From contig CALLPL010000021.1 of the NCBI GenBank assembly GCA_938015455.1, forward strand, positions 1-64,000: DNA of 64,000 nucleotides. The letters are read 5' to 3'. Made by a program: the position numbers and the translations under genes. This document shows, in pieces, positions 30,719 through 42,901 of this stretch. The DNA comes from an uncultured Candidatus Altimarinota bacterium (lineage in GTDB: Bacteria; Patescibacteriota; Gracilibacteria; BD1-5; UBA6164). The notes under the pieces were generated by a model. That model worked only from the letters and a program-made list of their open reading frames with translations, was not told the origin of the DNA and did no database searches. Numbering within the stretch: position 1 is the stretch's first letter; each line of letters starts with the position of its first letter.

Positions 30719-32011
30719 TTAAGTGCTTAACAGATCCTTATCTTCTTTATAATTCAAAGATATGTATGAGAAAGTAAGTATCGAGTATATAATATATGAA
30801 GTAATTGTAGTTCCTATTGCTCAATAGTAAGAATAATCTGGTATAAGTAATATATTTCAAATTATATTTATTACTGCAGTAATAAATAAAAATATAAGAT
30901 TAATGTTCTCTTTTTTCATTGCAATTAAGTTTATATATCACCAATGTCCTATTGGTTCAAAAAATTGATAAAATAAAAGTGCTGCAACGACTATATATAA
31001 ATTTTCATAGTTCAAGAGTAAAGAGCTTTCATATAGAAATACGTATATAATAACTTCAGCAATTAAAAATAGTAGGGTATTGTATATAAGTATCCTTTGT
31101 GCATAGTACTTATAATTGCTTTTAAAATTTTTTTTGTATTCTTCCTGATTCAGTTTAGGAAATACAGAAGCAAAAGCTAGAGTAGAAACAAACGAATATA
31201 TCATAACAATCTTATATGCTAAAGCATAGACCCCTAATTCATTAATTTGTCAGTAAAATCATAATATAATTTGATCAGAACTCATATACAATAAAATAAG
31301 AAAGAATCCTCACCCTATAATAGCTCCTTTTCGAATACTATAATCGATAACTCTCCTATTAAGTCTAAATTTAATTTTAGAAAAATTAAATTTATTTATC
31401 ACAAAAAACATACTTACAACTAAACTAATCATACTCGCTATCAAATAGCCATACATAATACTTTCTAGGTTTCCATAAAAAAAGAGTGCACATAAGACTA
31501 TTACAAGTGTTAAAAATCAATTGATAATTTTTAGTATAGCTTCATATTCCATTTTCTCACTAGGTCTAAATGATGACCTAATAAATTCTCAGAAGTTATT
31601 AATGATAGCATATCAAGAATAGATTAAAACTAAACTCATACTTAACATGCTATTTCAGATAATCTTTACAATAATCCAAATTGAAATAAATGTTATAATT
31701 CAAAATATAAGTTTAAGAAAGCCTAAATTGAATAAATATATTCATATCTCCGATAGTTTCTTACTTACCTCTCTTACTAACAAAGTTGAAAATCAAAAAT
31801 CCATCAACATCACAAATATCGTTACAAAACTAACTACAAAACTAAAAACTCCAAACTGCTCTGGTCATAAAAATTTTGCAATAAAAATAGCTATTACAAA
31901 AATTCATCCCTTTGAAAAACCTTCAGCTATAACCAACCAAATAGTATTCTTAACTATAGTTTGCTTGCTACTTTGATTCTCAAACAGAAGAGATTTCATT
32001 TTTTTAAGCAT
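30719..32011 (-). CDS. Wzx-like polysaccharide/lipid-linked glycan flippase (MATE/MOP superfamily)
   Basis: This is a 430-residue protein with about 12 membrane helices. The start MLKKMKSLLFENQSSKQT leads into NTIWLVIAEGFSKG and a charged loop typical of Wzx proteins. Small basic loops and a KYYAQRIL segment between helices fit the MOP fold. It would flip undecaprenyl-linked glycans assembled by the neighbouring enzymes. It is the only gene of this locus on the minus strand and shares the region 32012-32276 with galE as divergent promoter space, where TATAAT at 32215 is the only clear -10 element. Confidence 0.85.
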
Positions 32012-32276
32012 ACTTGGATCTTAGATAAACACTTACTGAATATTAATCAAAAAAGTGGAATAAAGGACTTAAATTCCTTAGTTAGAACATGCCTAAATAA
32101 TCCTCTACTTTTCCCTCTTTTTATATTTTACACAAATTCTTATTATCTCCAAACTGAAGGATTCTTTTATAATAGATTTAAAACATTAAAATTTAATATA
32201 ATCCCAAAGTTGTGTATAATTCCCTTGAAGAATTCAATACTCTTTTTAGATCATCATTAGAATAAAACAATCATTC

Positions 32277-33281
32277 ATGAAAAATCTCCTCCTCACAGGT
32301 TGACTCTGATACATTTGATCACACAACGTTGTTTTATTTCTTGAAGCCTGATACGAGGTTATTATCTTTGATAACCTCTCAAATTCAAACAAAGAAACAC
32401 TTGAAAAGATAGAAAAGATTGCAGGAAAAGGTAAAAAGCTTAAATTTTATGAGTGAGACTTAAGAGAAATTTGAGAAATAGAAAAAATATTCTTAGAAAA
32501 TACTCTAGATTGAGTGATACACTTTGCATGAGTAAAAGCTGTAGGAGAGAGCTGCGAAAAAGCATTCTATTATTATGAAAATAATATAGTTGGAAGCCTA
32601 AATCTCTTCAAGATTATGGAAAAATATAATTGTAGAAAAATTATCTTTTCATCTAGTGCTAATATCTACGGACCAAATTGAATTTCTCCATTCTTTGAGA
32701 CAGACCAGGTATGAGATACATCAAATCCTTACGGAACAACAAAATACATTATAGAGCGAATATTACGAGACTTGCACGTTCATAATAACTTTAGTGTTAT
32801 CAACCTAAGGTATTTCAATCCTATCGGGGCACACGAATCAGGACTTATTGGAGAACATGCAAATCAAAAACTCGGAAATATACTTCCTTTTCTACTCAAA
32901 GTAGCAAATAATCAACAAGAATGTATAGAAATATTTTGAAATGATTATAATACTATTGATTGATCATGAGTCCGAGACTATATTCATGTTGTTGATTTAG
33001 CAAAGTGACATCTTGCCTGATTCCAATATTTAGAAAATAATACTTCTATATATGAAAGTATAAACCTCTGAACAGGTAATGGAACTTCTGTGTTTGAACT
33101 CTTAGAAATTACCCGAGAAGTAACATCTCACGCTATTCCCCACAAAATTGTTTCGAGAAGAAAAATAGACATTGCAGAGGCATACTGTTCTTCTCAAAAA
33201 TCTCATACACTTCTCTGATGGAAAGCTGAGAAAACAGTACGAGAAGCAGTTGAAGATAGCTGGAACTTTATAAAAGGATAA
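32277..33281 (+). CDS. galE: UDP-glucose 4-epimerase
   Basis: This is a 334-residue extended SDR. The GGLGYIGSH dinucleotide loop has three of its glycines written UGA. It has the VIHFAGVKAVGES strand typical of GalE, SSSANIYG, the catalytic YGTTK and the C-terminal NLRYFNPIGAHESGLIGE and GVRDYIHVVDLA motifs. It interconverts UDP-glucose and UDP-galactose (or the GlcNAc forms), supplying donors for the transferases upstream. Confidence 0.94.
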
Positions 33282-33388
33282 TAGCCTTAATGGTTGATTT
33301 TTTCACGATTCTTATATACTGGGAAAATATTCGTACCTTTAAGTTATTTATACAATCACTTTTTATCACCCTCAAACCCTAATAAAAT

Positions 33389-34282
33389 ATGTACGGAATA
33401 ATCTTAGCATTAATAGTATCATTTTTAAAAGCATGATCTGAACTTCTTTGAAAAATACTTACAAGCCCTGAGAGAAAGCAATCTCTAGATGAATATACAC
33501 TCGCATACTGATGAAGACTTATGTGAGCTTTTATAGTATTACCCCTCATTTTGTTTATTCCTTTCTCTTCTGTTTCCCTGTCATACTTTTTGATACTCAT
33601 GGCTTCCTCCTTATTTAATGCAATTTCAACAGTTACAGCTTTAAAAGCAGTAAAGTATGGCGATCTATCACTTGTAGGACCACTTTCTGCATTTACTATT
33701 CCCTTTCTTTTTATAACCGGATTTTTAATAGCATGAGAACTTCCAAATACATACGGTTTATTCTGAATCATGTTTATTTTTATTGGGAGCTATTTCTTAC
33801 AAATACATGAACTGAAAAATGGTTTCTTGTGACCAATACTCGCAGTATACAATGATATCTGAGCCCGATACATGATAGTAACAGCTATGATATGGAGTAT
33901 AACTACTCCTCTTGATAAGATATGAATTGTTGAATATGGCGTCTTTCAATGGATGTTCATGCTTAATGTTAGTATTGCACTTATAATGTCTTTGTATACT
34001 TTCTGATTTTACAAGAAAAGCTTTTACGATTTACATAATATTAAAGCGCTTAAGAAGATTTCTCTGCTGACTATAGTCTGATGAGGAATGCTTCTGCTAC
34101 AGATGTTCGCTCTCAAACTTACCCTTGCTATATACGTTATATCTATAAAACGAGCCAGTGGTATTTTCTCTATCATTTTATGAGCCGTATTCTTTAAAGA
34201 AAAAAATATTCCCTCAAAGCTTTTAGCTGCAGTTATTATGCTTATATGAGTATGAATTATTACGCTATTTGGAAATATATAG
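33389..34282 (+). CDS. EamA/DMT-superfamily transporter
   Basis: This is a 297-residue protein with ten predicted helices in two EamA-like halves. The first half has KAVKYGDLSLVGPLSAFT and the second KRASGIFSIILGAVFFKEK, the typical A-x-P/S-x-x-S...F-x-E pattern of drug/metabolite exporters. Substrate unknown. Its position after galE suggests a link to sugar, lipid carrier or nucleotide-sugar movement, but that is a guess. Confidence 0.85.
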
Positions 34283-34348
34283 TTTATAGAAGATCAGCTC
34301 TATATCACGAAGAAGATCTATTATAATAAGAAGTAAAAAATAACTTAT

Positions 34349-34920
34349 ATGGTTAATCTATCAAAAATAAGTGATCCTCATGAATGAGATGCATCTATAG
34401 GTATTCTAGATACATTAAATCTTCATAAGTTTGAACACCCCAGAACTGTAATTCAGGTTGAAAGGTTATTAAGCTTAGCCAGAATTCCAGATAAGGTAAT
34501 CCTTACTGATATTTCTCATATTGAGTTCCCTACATGAGTTACTGAGTGAGGTTTCTATCAATACCTATGAGAGTTACTAGTCGTATCTGATCATCACCTA
34601 TGAGGAGCTTACTATAGATCTAATATTTGAGATAAAGAAAAACTCAGAATACTTCAAGACCTTTTTCGGCTCCATTATTCAATATTTCAAAAAATTAATG
34701 ATGCTGCTTATACCCCGGAAGATCAAAAGTATCCATATCCAAAAACATTAAACTCTCGAGTAAGGCCACACACATTGAAACAATTGCAACGAATAACCAA
34801 AGAGCCTATTTGATATTATAAATGAAGCAGAGTTAGTGATCTTATGTGAGTTGCTGGAATGAATCAGACTTTCTGGGAATTCTGTCTTACATGCTTTCGA
34901 AGCTGAATCAAACTTCGTCC

Positions 34921-34924
<4 letters not shown>
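34349..34924 (+). CDS. Hypothetical protein, 191 residues
   Basis: A soluble protein MVNLSKISDPHEGDASIG to FRSGIKLRP. The central segment has ELLVVSDHHLGGAYYRSN, rich in His/Asp, which might bind metal. No known domain. It lies 66 bp after the transporter and overlaps the 3' end of the convergent metG by 4 bp. Six or more glycines are UGA. Confidence 0.6.
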
Positions 34925-36627
<1,703 letters not shown>

Positions 36628-36703
36628 GGCCACATGAGGCTAAAAAATATAGAACATCTTTATACTGATATAGATCTCTATTACAAGAGAAATTTGAGAG
36701 TGG

Positions 36704-37639
36704 TTATTTCTTTGAGAAGAGTTTTCCAAGTAAGGGTATCCTCTCAAGCGTTGTTTCTTCCTGAGGAATATCAAGCAGGTGGTTATCTACGAAATGTTGT
36801 TCACCGCAATTAAAGCAAAAGTTTGCATGTTCGCTATTACGAGTTTTACAGGTTTGGCAAATCTTGGTATCGGTAATCTTTTGACTCTCAGCAACATCCA
36901 TAAACACAAGAATAGTGATAGAAGATATTACAGCAAGCAGTACTGGTCCAAGTAAAATTAATACCACTCATAAAAATTTTCCAGTTATTGTAATGGGAAT
37001 CATATCACCATATCCAACCGTTGTCATTGTCACAAGTCCCCACCAAAGAGCATCTGGAATAGACAAAAAGAGTGGATTTGATGAGCTCTCAGCCAGGTAT
37101 ACAAAGCTAGATATAATAACGAGAAGGGAAACAAAGAGGGTAAAAATAGCCTTGTACTCTTTATGGTACTCTCTAATAGTTTTTATAAATCAGAGCGCTA
37201 TGGGAGACTTAACGGAAACTTCAAACAGCCTGAGGATCCTCAGGAGCCTCAGGACTTTAAGGATATTGAGAGCCATAAGTGACGGGAATAAAAGCGCAAG
37301 GAAGAATGGAGCAAAAGAAACAAGATCTATAATATTAAAAAATCATCACAAAAATTTAAATTTATCTCACGATCTCCAAAATCTGTATAGATATTCTAGA
37401 AGAAAAATTGTTGAAATAATCAGATCACCCATGAAGAATCCAAGAGAATACTTCTCAAAGAGTTCAGGGACTGTTTCAAATATTACTATAAGAACTCATA
37501 TGATAATACATCCTATAATGAGTCTGCTCAAAGTTCTCCCCATCTTACTATTTGGATCCTGCAGGATATTTTCGTAATTATCCCTTTCATAGAAAGTAGT
37601 GTCCTTGAGGACGTCATATTGTAAGAGTCTGCGAAACAT
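36704..37639 (-). CDS. Voltage-gated-type potassium channel with C-terminal zinc ribbon
   Basis: This 311-residue protein has six membrane segments. S4 carries repeated basic residues in [15 protein letters not shown]. The pore has the selectivity filter TTVGYGDM preceded by the WWGLVTM pore helix. After S6, a cytoplasmic zinc ribbon with [19 protein letters not shown] (Cys-x2-Cys, Cys-x2-Cys) follows, then a short tail ending LLGKLFSKK. Prokaryotic Kv channels seldom end in a zinc ribbon, so it may be a tetramerisation or regulatory element. It lies 76 bp before metG on the same strand. Confidence 0.92.
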
Positions 37640-37742
37640 ATTGAAAGTTAATATTAGTACCCTCTTATTGTAGCATACATAACTAAAAAATCCTAGAGAA
37701 CTCTTTCGGGTTAGCTAGACTTTTATATTTTTACTATATATA

Positions 37743-38975
37743 CTATTTTTCAAGCGCAGCTAAGCGCTTAAGTACTGTTGGGTGGGAATAGTAGAAAAAC
37801 TCATACCATGGATGTGGCCTCAAATTTGAGAGGTTGTTTCTCGAAAGTTTTATAAGCGCATTTTTGAGATGTTCTCCAGAATAATTTTCTATCGCGTAGG
37901 CATCTGCTTCATATTCATTTTTTCGAGAGAATACACTTGAAAGCATTCCAAATATTATAGAAAGTGGAGTAAAGAGAATTCCAAATGCGACAGCTCAGAG
38001 GTGAAAACTCTGATTATCTCCTCACAGAGCATAAGAAACTTCTGGAACTCATAAAGCAAGAGAAAATATATAGAGAATTACTCCGGTCTGAACAATACTC
38101 ATAGCAAGCATTTGAAGCGTGTGATTTTTTTTATAATGTCCAATCTCGTGTGCCAGTACCGCAACAAGCTCTTCTGTAGAGAGGTCTTTTATAAGTGTAT
38201 CAAAGAGAACAATTCGTTTCTTTGGACCAAATCAGCTAAAATATGCATTTGCCTTTGAACTACGCTTACTTCCATCTATCACATAAATATCTGTCCCTGT
38301 AAATCAAACTTTCTTGGCAAATCATTCTATAGCATCCCTGAGCTCCCCCTCCTCGAGAGGAGTTTGTTTATTAAAGAGTGGAACAATGAGGCTCGAATAA
38401 AACATCATAAAAAAGAGTGAAAAAGCTGTTGCAAGTACCCATGCATATATCCAAAAATTTGTGCCCAGCATCGTATATATCCAGACAATGAGTGCGATAA
38501 GTGGTCCTCAAATTAAAGCTGAGAGAGCAAGTCATTTGAGCATATCAGAGACAAATAGTTTTTTCGTCATCTTATTAAAACCAAATTTCTCTTCTATAAC
38601 AAAGGTTCCATAATACGAAAATGGAAACCCTATAATTGTTTGAAGAACCGATATACTTCCAAAGAACGCAAGTGCGAGAATAATTGGAGAACTGATATAT
38701 GCTCTCCAAAAGCTATCAAGCCAGCCGAATCAACCAAATACTAATACCAATAACATAAGTACAAATGAAACTCCTCCTGATACCCATGAGAACTTATACT
38801 TTGTCCTCTCGTACTTCTGACTCTTTGCATATTTCTCACTGTCATAAATTCCTTCTAACTCTTTTGGGAGATCATCAGACCATCTTGTGGTATTCAAATA
38901 TCCAAGGAACTTCGTAAGAACCGTTTCTCCAATAAATATTGCTATAATAATAGCGAATATAGCTCCTGTAGACAT
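37743..38975 (-). CDS. M48-family membrane zinc metalloprotease (Ste24/HtpX-like)
   Basis: This 410-residue protein starts [19 protein letters not shown]. It has several membrane helices around the zinc site [10 protein letters not shown] (HExxH). The third ligand region is in [16 protein letters not shown], and the long N-terminal part (about 100 residues, including [12 protein letters not shown]) matches Ste24-type CAAX prenyl endopeptidases rather than the shorter HtpX. Likely role: membrane protein quality control. UGA glycines are frequent. Confidence 0.9.
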
Positions 38976-39070
38976 AAAAAATCTTCTAAAAAATAAACTC
39001 CCCGTTATTGTAACTGAGAGTTTAGAAAGGTAAAGATTTTTCTCTACTTCAAAGATTATTTTCCTAAAAC

Positions 39071-39520
39071 TTATTTATTTAAGTCTCTATACAAAGCATT
39101 CAACATATTTTGGGATAAAACCCCATCAATAGTAAGTCATAGGTTAAAATCATCATTTAACCTTTTTTGTACTCACGCAATATATGCACACTGTCTCCTA
39201 GCCTCGGGAAGCTCTGTTAGTCATTCTTGTCCTATGAAAATAATATAATCAAAGCTCATAAATTCGAAGAAAGAACGAAACTCTTTATCTCATACTATCT
39301 TTTTTGAAGTCTCCACTCTCCCAACAGCATCTTCGTCTAAATGATCACCCATATCTGGCAAGTTGCTTTTTCTTGACACTCTTTCAGGAGCTGGAACATC
39401 AAATACAGCATTTGCTCCTCTAGCAAACACCTCTGCCGCAGCAGTAGATCATGTAACTAAAGCTGCTGCACCCGAAAGAAAACCTCTTCTATTAATACAA
39501 CCTTTTGGAATATCACTCAT
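39071..39520 (-). CDS. Tat-signal exported protein with peptidoglycan-binding-like C-terminus
   Basis: This is a 149-residue protein. The N-terminus contains NRRGFLSGAAALVTG, a twin-arginine (RRGFL) signal with Ala-rich core and a probable cleavage near FARGANA. The mature part is acidic. The C-terminal segment RRQCAYIAGVQKRLNDDF...LTIDGVLSQNMLNAL looks like half of a peptidoglycan-binding-type repeat. Tat export would imply folding, possibly with a cofactor, before transport. No TatA/TatC gene is in the window. Confidence 0.7.
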
Positions 39521-39623
39521 TAGTTAAACTTATTTTATATTTAATATAAACCATATTATATAAAAACATAAAATGTCAAGTATTTATCATTCTATTTTTA
39601 CATATTCTCTATATACTAGAATT

Positions 39624-39872
39624 ATGTACTATACTTATATCCTCAAATGCTCTGACAGCACCCTCTATACTGGGATCACGACCGATATTGAGAGACGATT
39701 AAAGGAACATAATGGGACGATGGCATGAGGAGCAAAATACACAAAAATTCGACAACCTGTCGAACTTCTTTATCATGAAGAATATAGTAACAGAAGCGAG
39801 GCAAGTAAAAGAGAGTCTGAAATAAAAAAGATGACTCGAGAAAAGAAACTTCAACTTATTTCTCAAAAGTAA
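39624..39872 (+). CDS. GIY-YIG domain protein (UPF0213/YhbQ-like)
   Basis: This is an 82-residue single-domain protein: [19 protein letters not shown] gives the YTYIL...YTGIT form of the GIY-YIG motif, followed by the [10 protein letters not shown] helix with the catalytic Arg and the KYT segment. It belongs to the UPF0213 type of small stand-alone nucleases of unclear role. It lies 4 bp before the deacetylase gene. Confidence 0.9.
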
Positions 39873-39876
39873 TTTT

Positions 39877-40803
39877 ATGATTAAATATCTCCTCCCAATT
39901 ATTATGCTTGGAAGTATGAGCTTCTCTCTTCCAAATTTTTGATGAAATTTTTCTTGTACTAACTATACTCTAAGCCAGGATGAAACCCAAGAGATACAAG
40001 ACATCATAGTGAAGCTTGATGAGTATATGTACAGGGAGCGCAGAAATGTTTTAAATTTGACTCATGAACTCCAAGCCCGTGTCATAGGATCTGATATAAA
40101 AGCTCAAAGAAAGTGCCTGCTAGAAAAGACTCTCTCAGATTTCGAAACAAATGTGAGAACAACTCTTTCAAGTCATAAAGATACTTCTGATTATATTCTC
40201 CACCAGTATTACAAAGAGAGTTACCTTCCTAATATTTCTGACGAAACAAAGAGAAACTATGTCTTTAGAAAATGAACATCAAAAAAAGAAGTCTTCCTTA
40301 CTTTTGACGATGGACCATACAACAAGAATATCGTAAAATATCTGAAGAAAGAAGATATAGCAGCGACTTTTTTCCTTATGTGTTCTAGAATAAATCCTAC
40401 AAGTATAGCTCCGTATAAGAATCCTCTGTTCTCTCTTTGAGGTCACACTATGTATCATGATAACTATGATGAGCTATCACCTGCTGGGGTTATTGCTGAC
40501 ATGGATGCATGTGGAGAGGTATTTAGAAAGCATGATATTCCCTACCGAATATATAGACCTGCCTATGGGATTATTAACGACGCAGAAACACAGGGGCTTA
40601 TAAAAAATAATCTCACAGGCTATGTATGGAACATAGATTCTGCTGACTGGGCATGAGATTTCACAATCGAAAAAGCAAGAGAAATTTTAGATCATACTCG
40701 CCCTGGTGATATACTCTTATTTCATGAATGAGTAGATCTCGAAGTCTTTCATGAACTTATCGAATCATTCAAGGCTAAATGATATAGTTTTGGGAAATTG
40801 TAG
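39877..40803 (+). CDS. Secreted polysaccharide deacetylase (NodB homology)
   Basis: This 308-residue protein begins with a signal peptide (about 18 residues, LLPIIMLGSMSFSLPN). A helical region of 110 residues follows, then the NodB domain: VFLTFDDGP (general base Asp and metal Asp), GGHTMYHDNYDE (metal His pair in H-T-x-x-H), the RPAYG motif and DILLFHEGVD. It removes acetyl groups from surface glycan or peptidoglycan, outside the cell. The N-terminal helical extension is unusual. Confidence 0.9.
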
Positions 40804-40811
40804 AATCAAAT

Positions 40812-42263
40812 CTACAATCTTTCAACCACTGTTCCCTCCTGTGTATCTGAAACAGAATAACCAAGAGCAATAATCTCATCTCTGAGAGTATCTGAAAGCT
40901 CGTAGTTTTTTTCTTTTTTTGCATTATCACGAGCTTTGGCTTTTTCTAAAATATCTTTTGGTATTTCTTCATCTTCTCATCATTCAAATATTTCTAAATC
41001 TAGCAAGTCAAATACTTCATTAAAACTCAGGTACATATCTACTGAGCTTTGTTGCTCATCACTAGTCATGACTCATGAAGAAATATCTCAGAGAATATAT
41101 TTCTGAAATTCAAAGAATACTCAAAAGGCCTCTGGAAAAGAAAAATCATCTTCAAGAGCTTCAATATATCTTTGCATGAACTCTTGCATTTGTTCTCTAA
41201 ATTCAGGTCTCACTCCAGAAAACTCAGGAGCAAAACGAACAAGTTTTTTGCAAGCAGTATCTATATTCTCTATAGTCTTGAGGTTTTGTTCTAATTTTCC
41301 AAAACTAAAATCTATTTGATCTCGGTATTTTCCATTTATAAATCCAAATCTTACTGCTCTATACAAGTTTTTCTCCTTTGGGTATTTTTCTTCGATATCC
41401 CTAAGTGTATAGAAGTTGCCAAGAGATTTACTCATCTTTTTACCATCTACCATGAGATGTCCTGAATGCATCCAATACTTTGAAAATTCCTTTCCAGTAC
41501 AAGCTTCTGTTTGTGCTATCTCATTTTGATGATGAGGAAATATAAGATCTTCTCAACCCATGTGTATATCAATCTGAGGGCCAAAATATTTCATAGCACA
41601 TGCACTACACTCTATATGCCAACCTGGTCTTCCTTTAATAATCTGTTTTTTAGAATTTACTTCGAACGTTTCTTCCCAAAAGTTTTCTCCTTCACTTTCC
41701 TTCCACGCTTTCCAAAGAACAAAGTCAGCTGCGACATCTTTTTCGTATTCATCGTTATCTATTCTCACAGACTCCTTCATTCAGGACATATCGAGGTTTG
41801 CAAGCTTTCCGTATCTCCTATACTTAGCTATAGAGTAATATATACTCCCATCATCTGCAAGGTACGCAAATCATCTATTAAGGAGCGTTTGGATCATCCG
41901 AACCATTTCTGGGATGAGCTCTGTTACTGCTTTGATATTATCTGCTGGGATAATCCTGAGTTTCTTAAGATCCTCCATAAACACATCTGTATACTTTTTC
42001 GTAAAGTCTGAAAGCTTTTCTCAAGCTGCCATACTATCACGGATAGTCTTGTCATCAACATCTGTAATATTCATCGTAGCCGTTACTTGGTAGCCAAGAA
42101 ATTTTAGTCCTCTAGCAACAACATCTTCAACAACTGAGGTTTTTAAGTTTCAAATATGCGCGTTATTATAAACTGTTGGACCACAATAATAGAGTTTTAC
42201 TTCAGGTTGTCTGAGTGGTTTAAAGAGTTCTTTTTTTCGAGTAAGCGTGTTATATATGTACAT
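40812..42263 (-). CDS. cysS: Cysteinyl-tRNA synthetase
   Basis: This 483-residue class I synthetase starts [16 protein letters not shown]. It has the zinc-binding [13 protein letters not shown] with [18 protein letters not shown] (zinc ligands) and [10 protein letters not shown]. It ends in the helical anticodon-binding part ([11 protein letters not shown]). The 3' end is convergent with the deacetylase gene (8 bp gap). Secure. Confidence 0.95.
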
Positions 42264-42264
42264 A

Positions 42265-42537
42265 TTATTTTTTCTTATGAGTTTTTTTAGAGATTTCTAT
42301 CTTTTTACTAGAAATTTTTTGAAGAATAAGTTCAGAGACTTTTGCTGGTCATACATAATTATACTTCTCTGATTCTATCTTTATGTTTGGACTCCTTTTA
42401 CAATCTCACATACACAAACATTCTTCTAACTTTACATCTTTCCATTTATAAAATTTTGCATCGCTTTCAAGTCTTTTAATAATATATTTACTAAACTTTC
42501 CAGAGCAGCTCTTTCCTGTGCATACTTGTACTTTCAT
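42265..42537 (-). CDS. Thioredoxin-like [2Fe-2S] ferredoxin domain protein
   Basis: This 90-residue protein has cysteines Cys6-x4-Cys11 ([12 protein letters not shown]) and Cys42-x3-Cys46 (CLCMGDCKRSP), the ligand spacing of thioredoxin-like 2Fe-2S ferredoxins (also found as NuoE C-terminal domains). A Lys-rich tail follows. It is 1 bp upstream of cysS on the same strand, so probably co-transcribed. Electron partner unknown. Confidence 0.78.
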
Positions 42538-42617
42538 GCTTATTATCTACCTATATGATATAACTCTCTTTATACTATGGTAAATAACAGTTTCTCCAAG
42601 GTAAAATAGAAAAAATA

Positions 42618-42645
42618 TTTGCGTAATAGTATTTTTTTATATAAT
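42618..42645 (+). promoter_or_regulatory. Putative tRNA operon promoter
   Basis: TTTGCG (42618-42623), 16 bp, TATAAT (42640-42645), about 30 bp before tRNA-Phe. The -10 is a perfect consensus. Confidence 0.5.
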
Positions 42646-42676
42646 TGCTACGCTTTTCTGAGAAGAGCCAAACAAT

Positions 42677-42751
42677 GCCGGGGTAGCTCAGGGGTAGAGC
42701 AGAGGATTGAAAATCCTTGTGTCGGTGGTTCAAATCCGCCTCTCGGCACCA
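42677..42751 (+). tRNA. tRNA-Phe (anticodon GAA)
   Basis: The acceptor GCCGGGG pairs with TCTCGGC, with A discriminator and encoded CCA (42749-42751). The D arm is GCTCAGGGGTAGAGC, and the anticodon loop TTGAAAA carries GAA at 42709-42711. The T arm is GGTGG TTCAAAT CCGCC. 17 bp upstream of tRNA-Leu, the same transcript. Confidence 0.96.
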
Positions 42752-42768
42752 TTGTTTTAAAAAAATTC

Positions 42769-42856
42769 GCGCAGGTGGTGAAATGGTAGACACGCACGCT
42801 TGAGGGGCGTGTGCCTAATTACGGGTGTGAGGGTTCAAGTCCCTCTCTGCGCACCA
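42769..42856 (+). tRNA. tRNA-Leu (anticodon GAG)
   Basis: A class II tRNA with a long variable arm. Acceptor GCGCAGG pairs with TCTGCGC, with discriminator A and encoded CCA (42854-42856). The anticodon loop CTTGAGG carries GAG. The T arm is GAGGG TTCAAGT CCCTC. GAG reads CUC/CUU leucine codons. Confidence 0.95.
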
Positions 42857-42864
42857 AATAGGAA

Positions 42865-42901
42865 TAAAAAAACACTCATCAATTTGATGAGTGTTTTTTA
42901 T
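42865..42901 (+). terminator. Terminator after the tRNA pair, shared with the convergent PBP gene
   Basis: ACACTCATCA/TGATGAGTGT form a stem with a three-base loop, with A-rich bases on one side and T6 on the other, so it can stop transcription from both directions. It ends at the stop codon of the convergent PBP gene. Confidence 0.9.
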
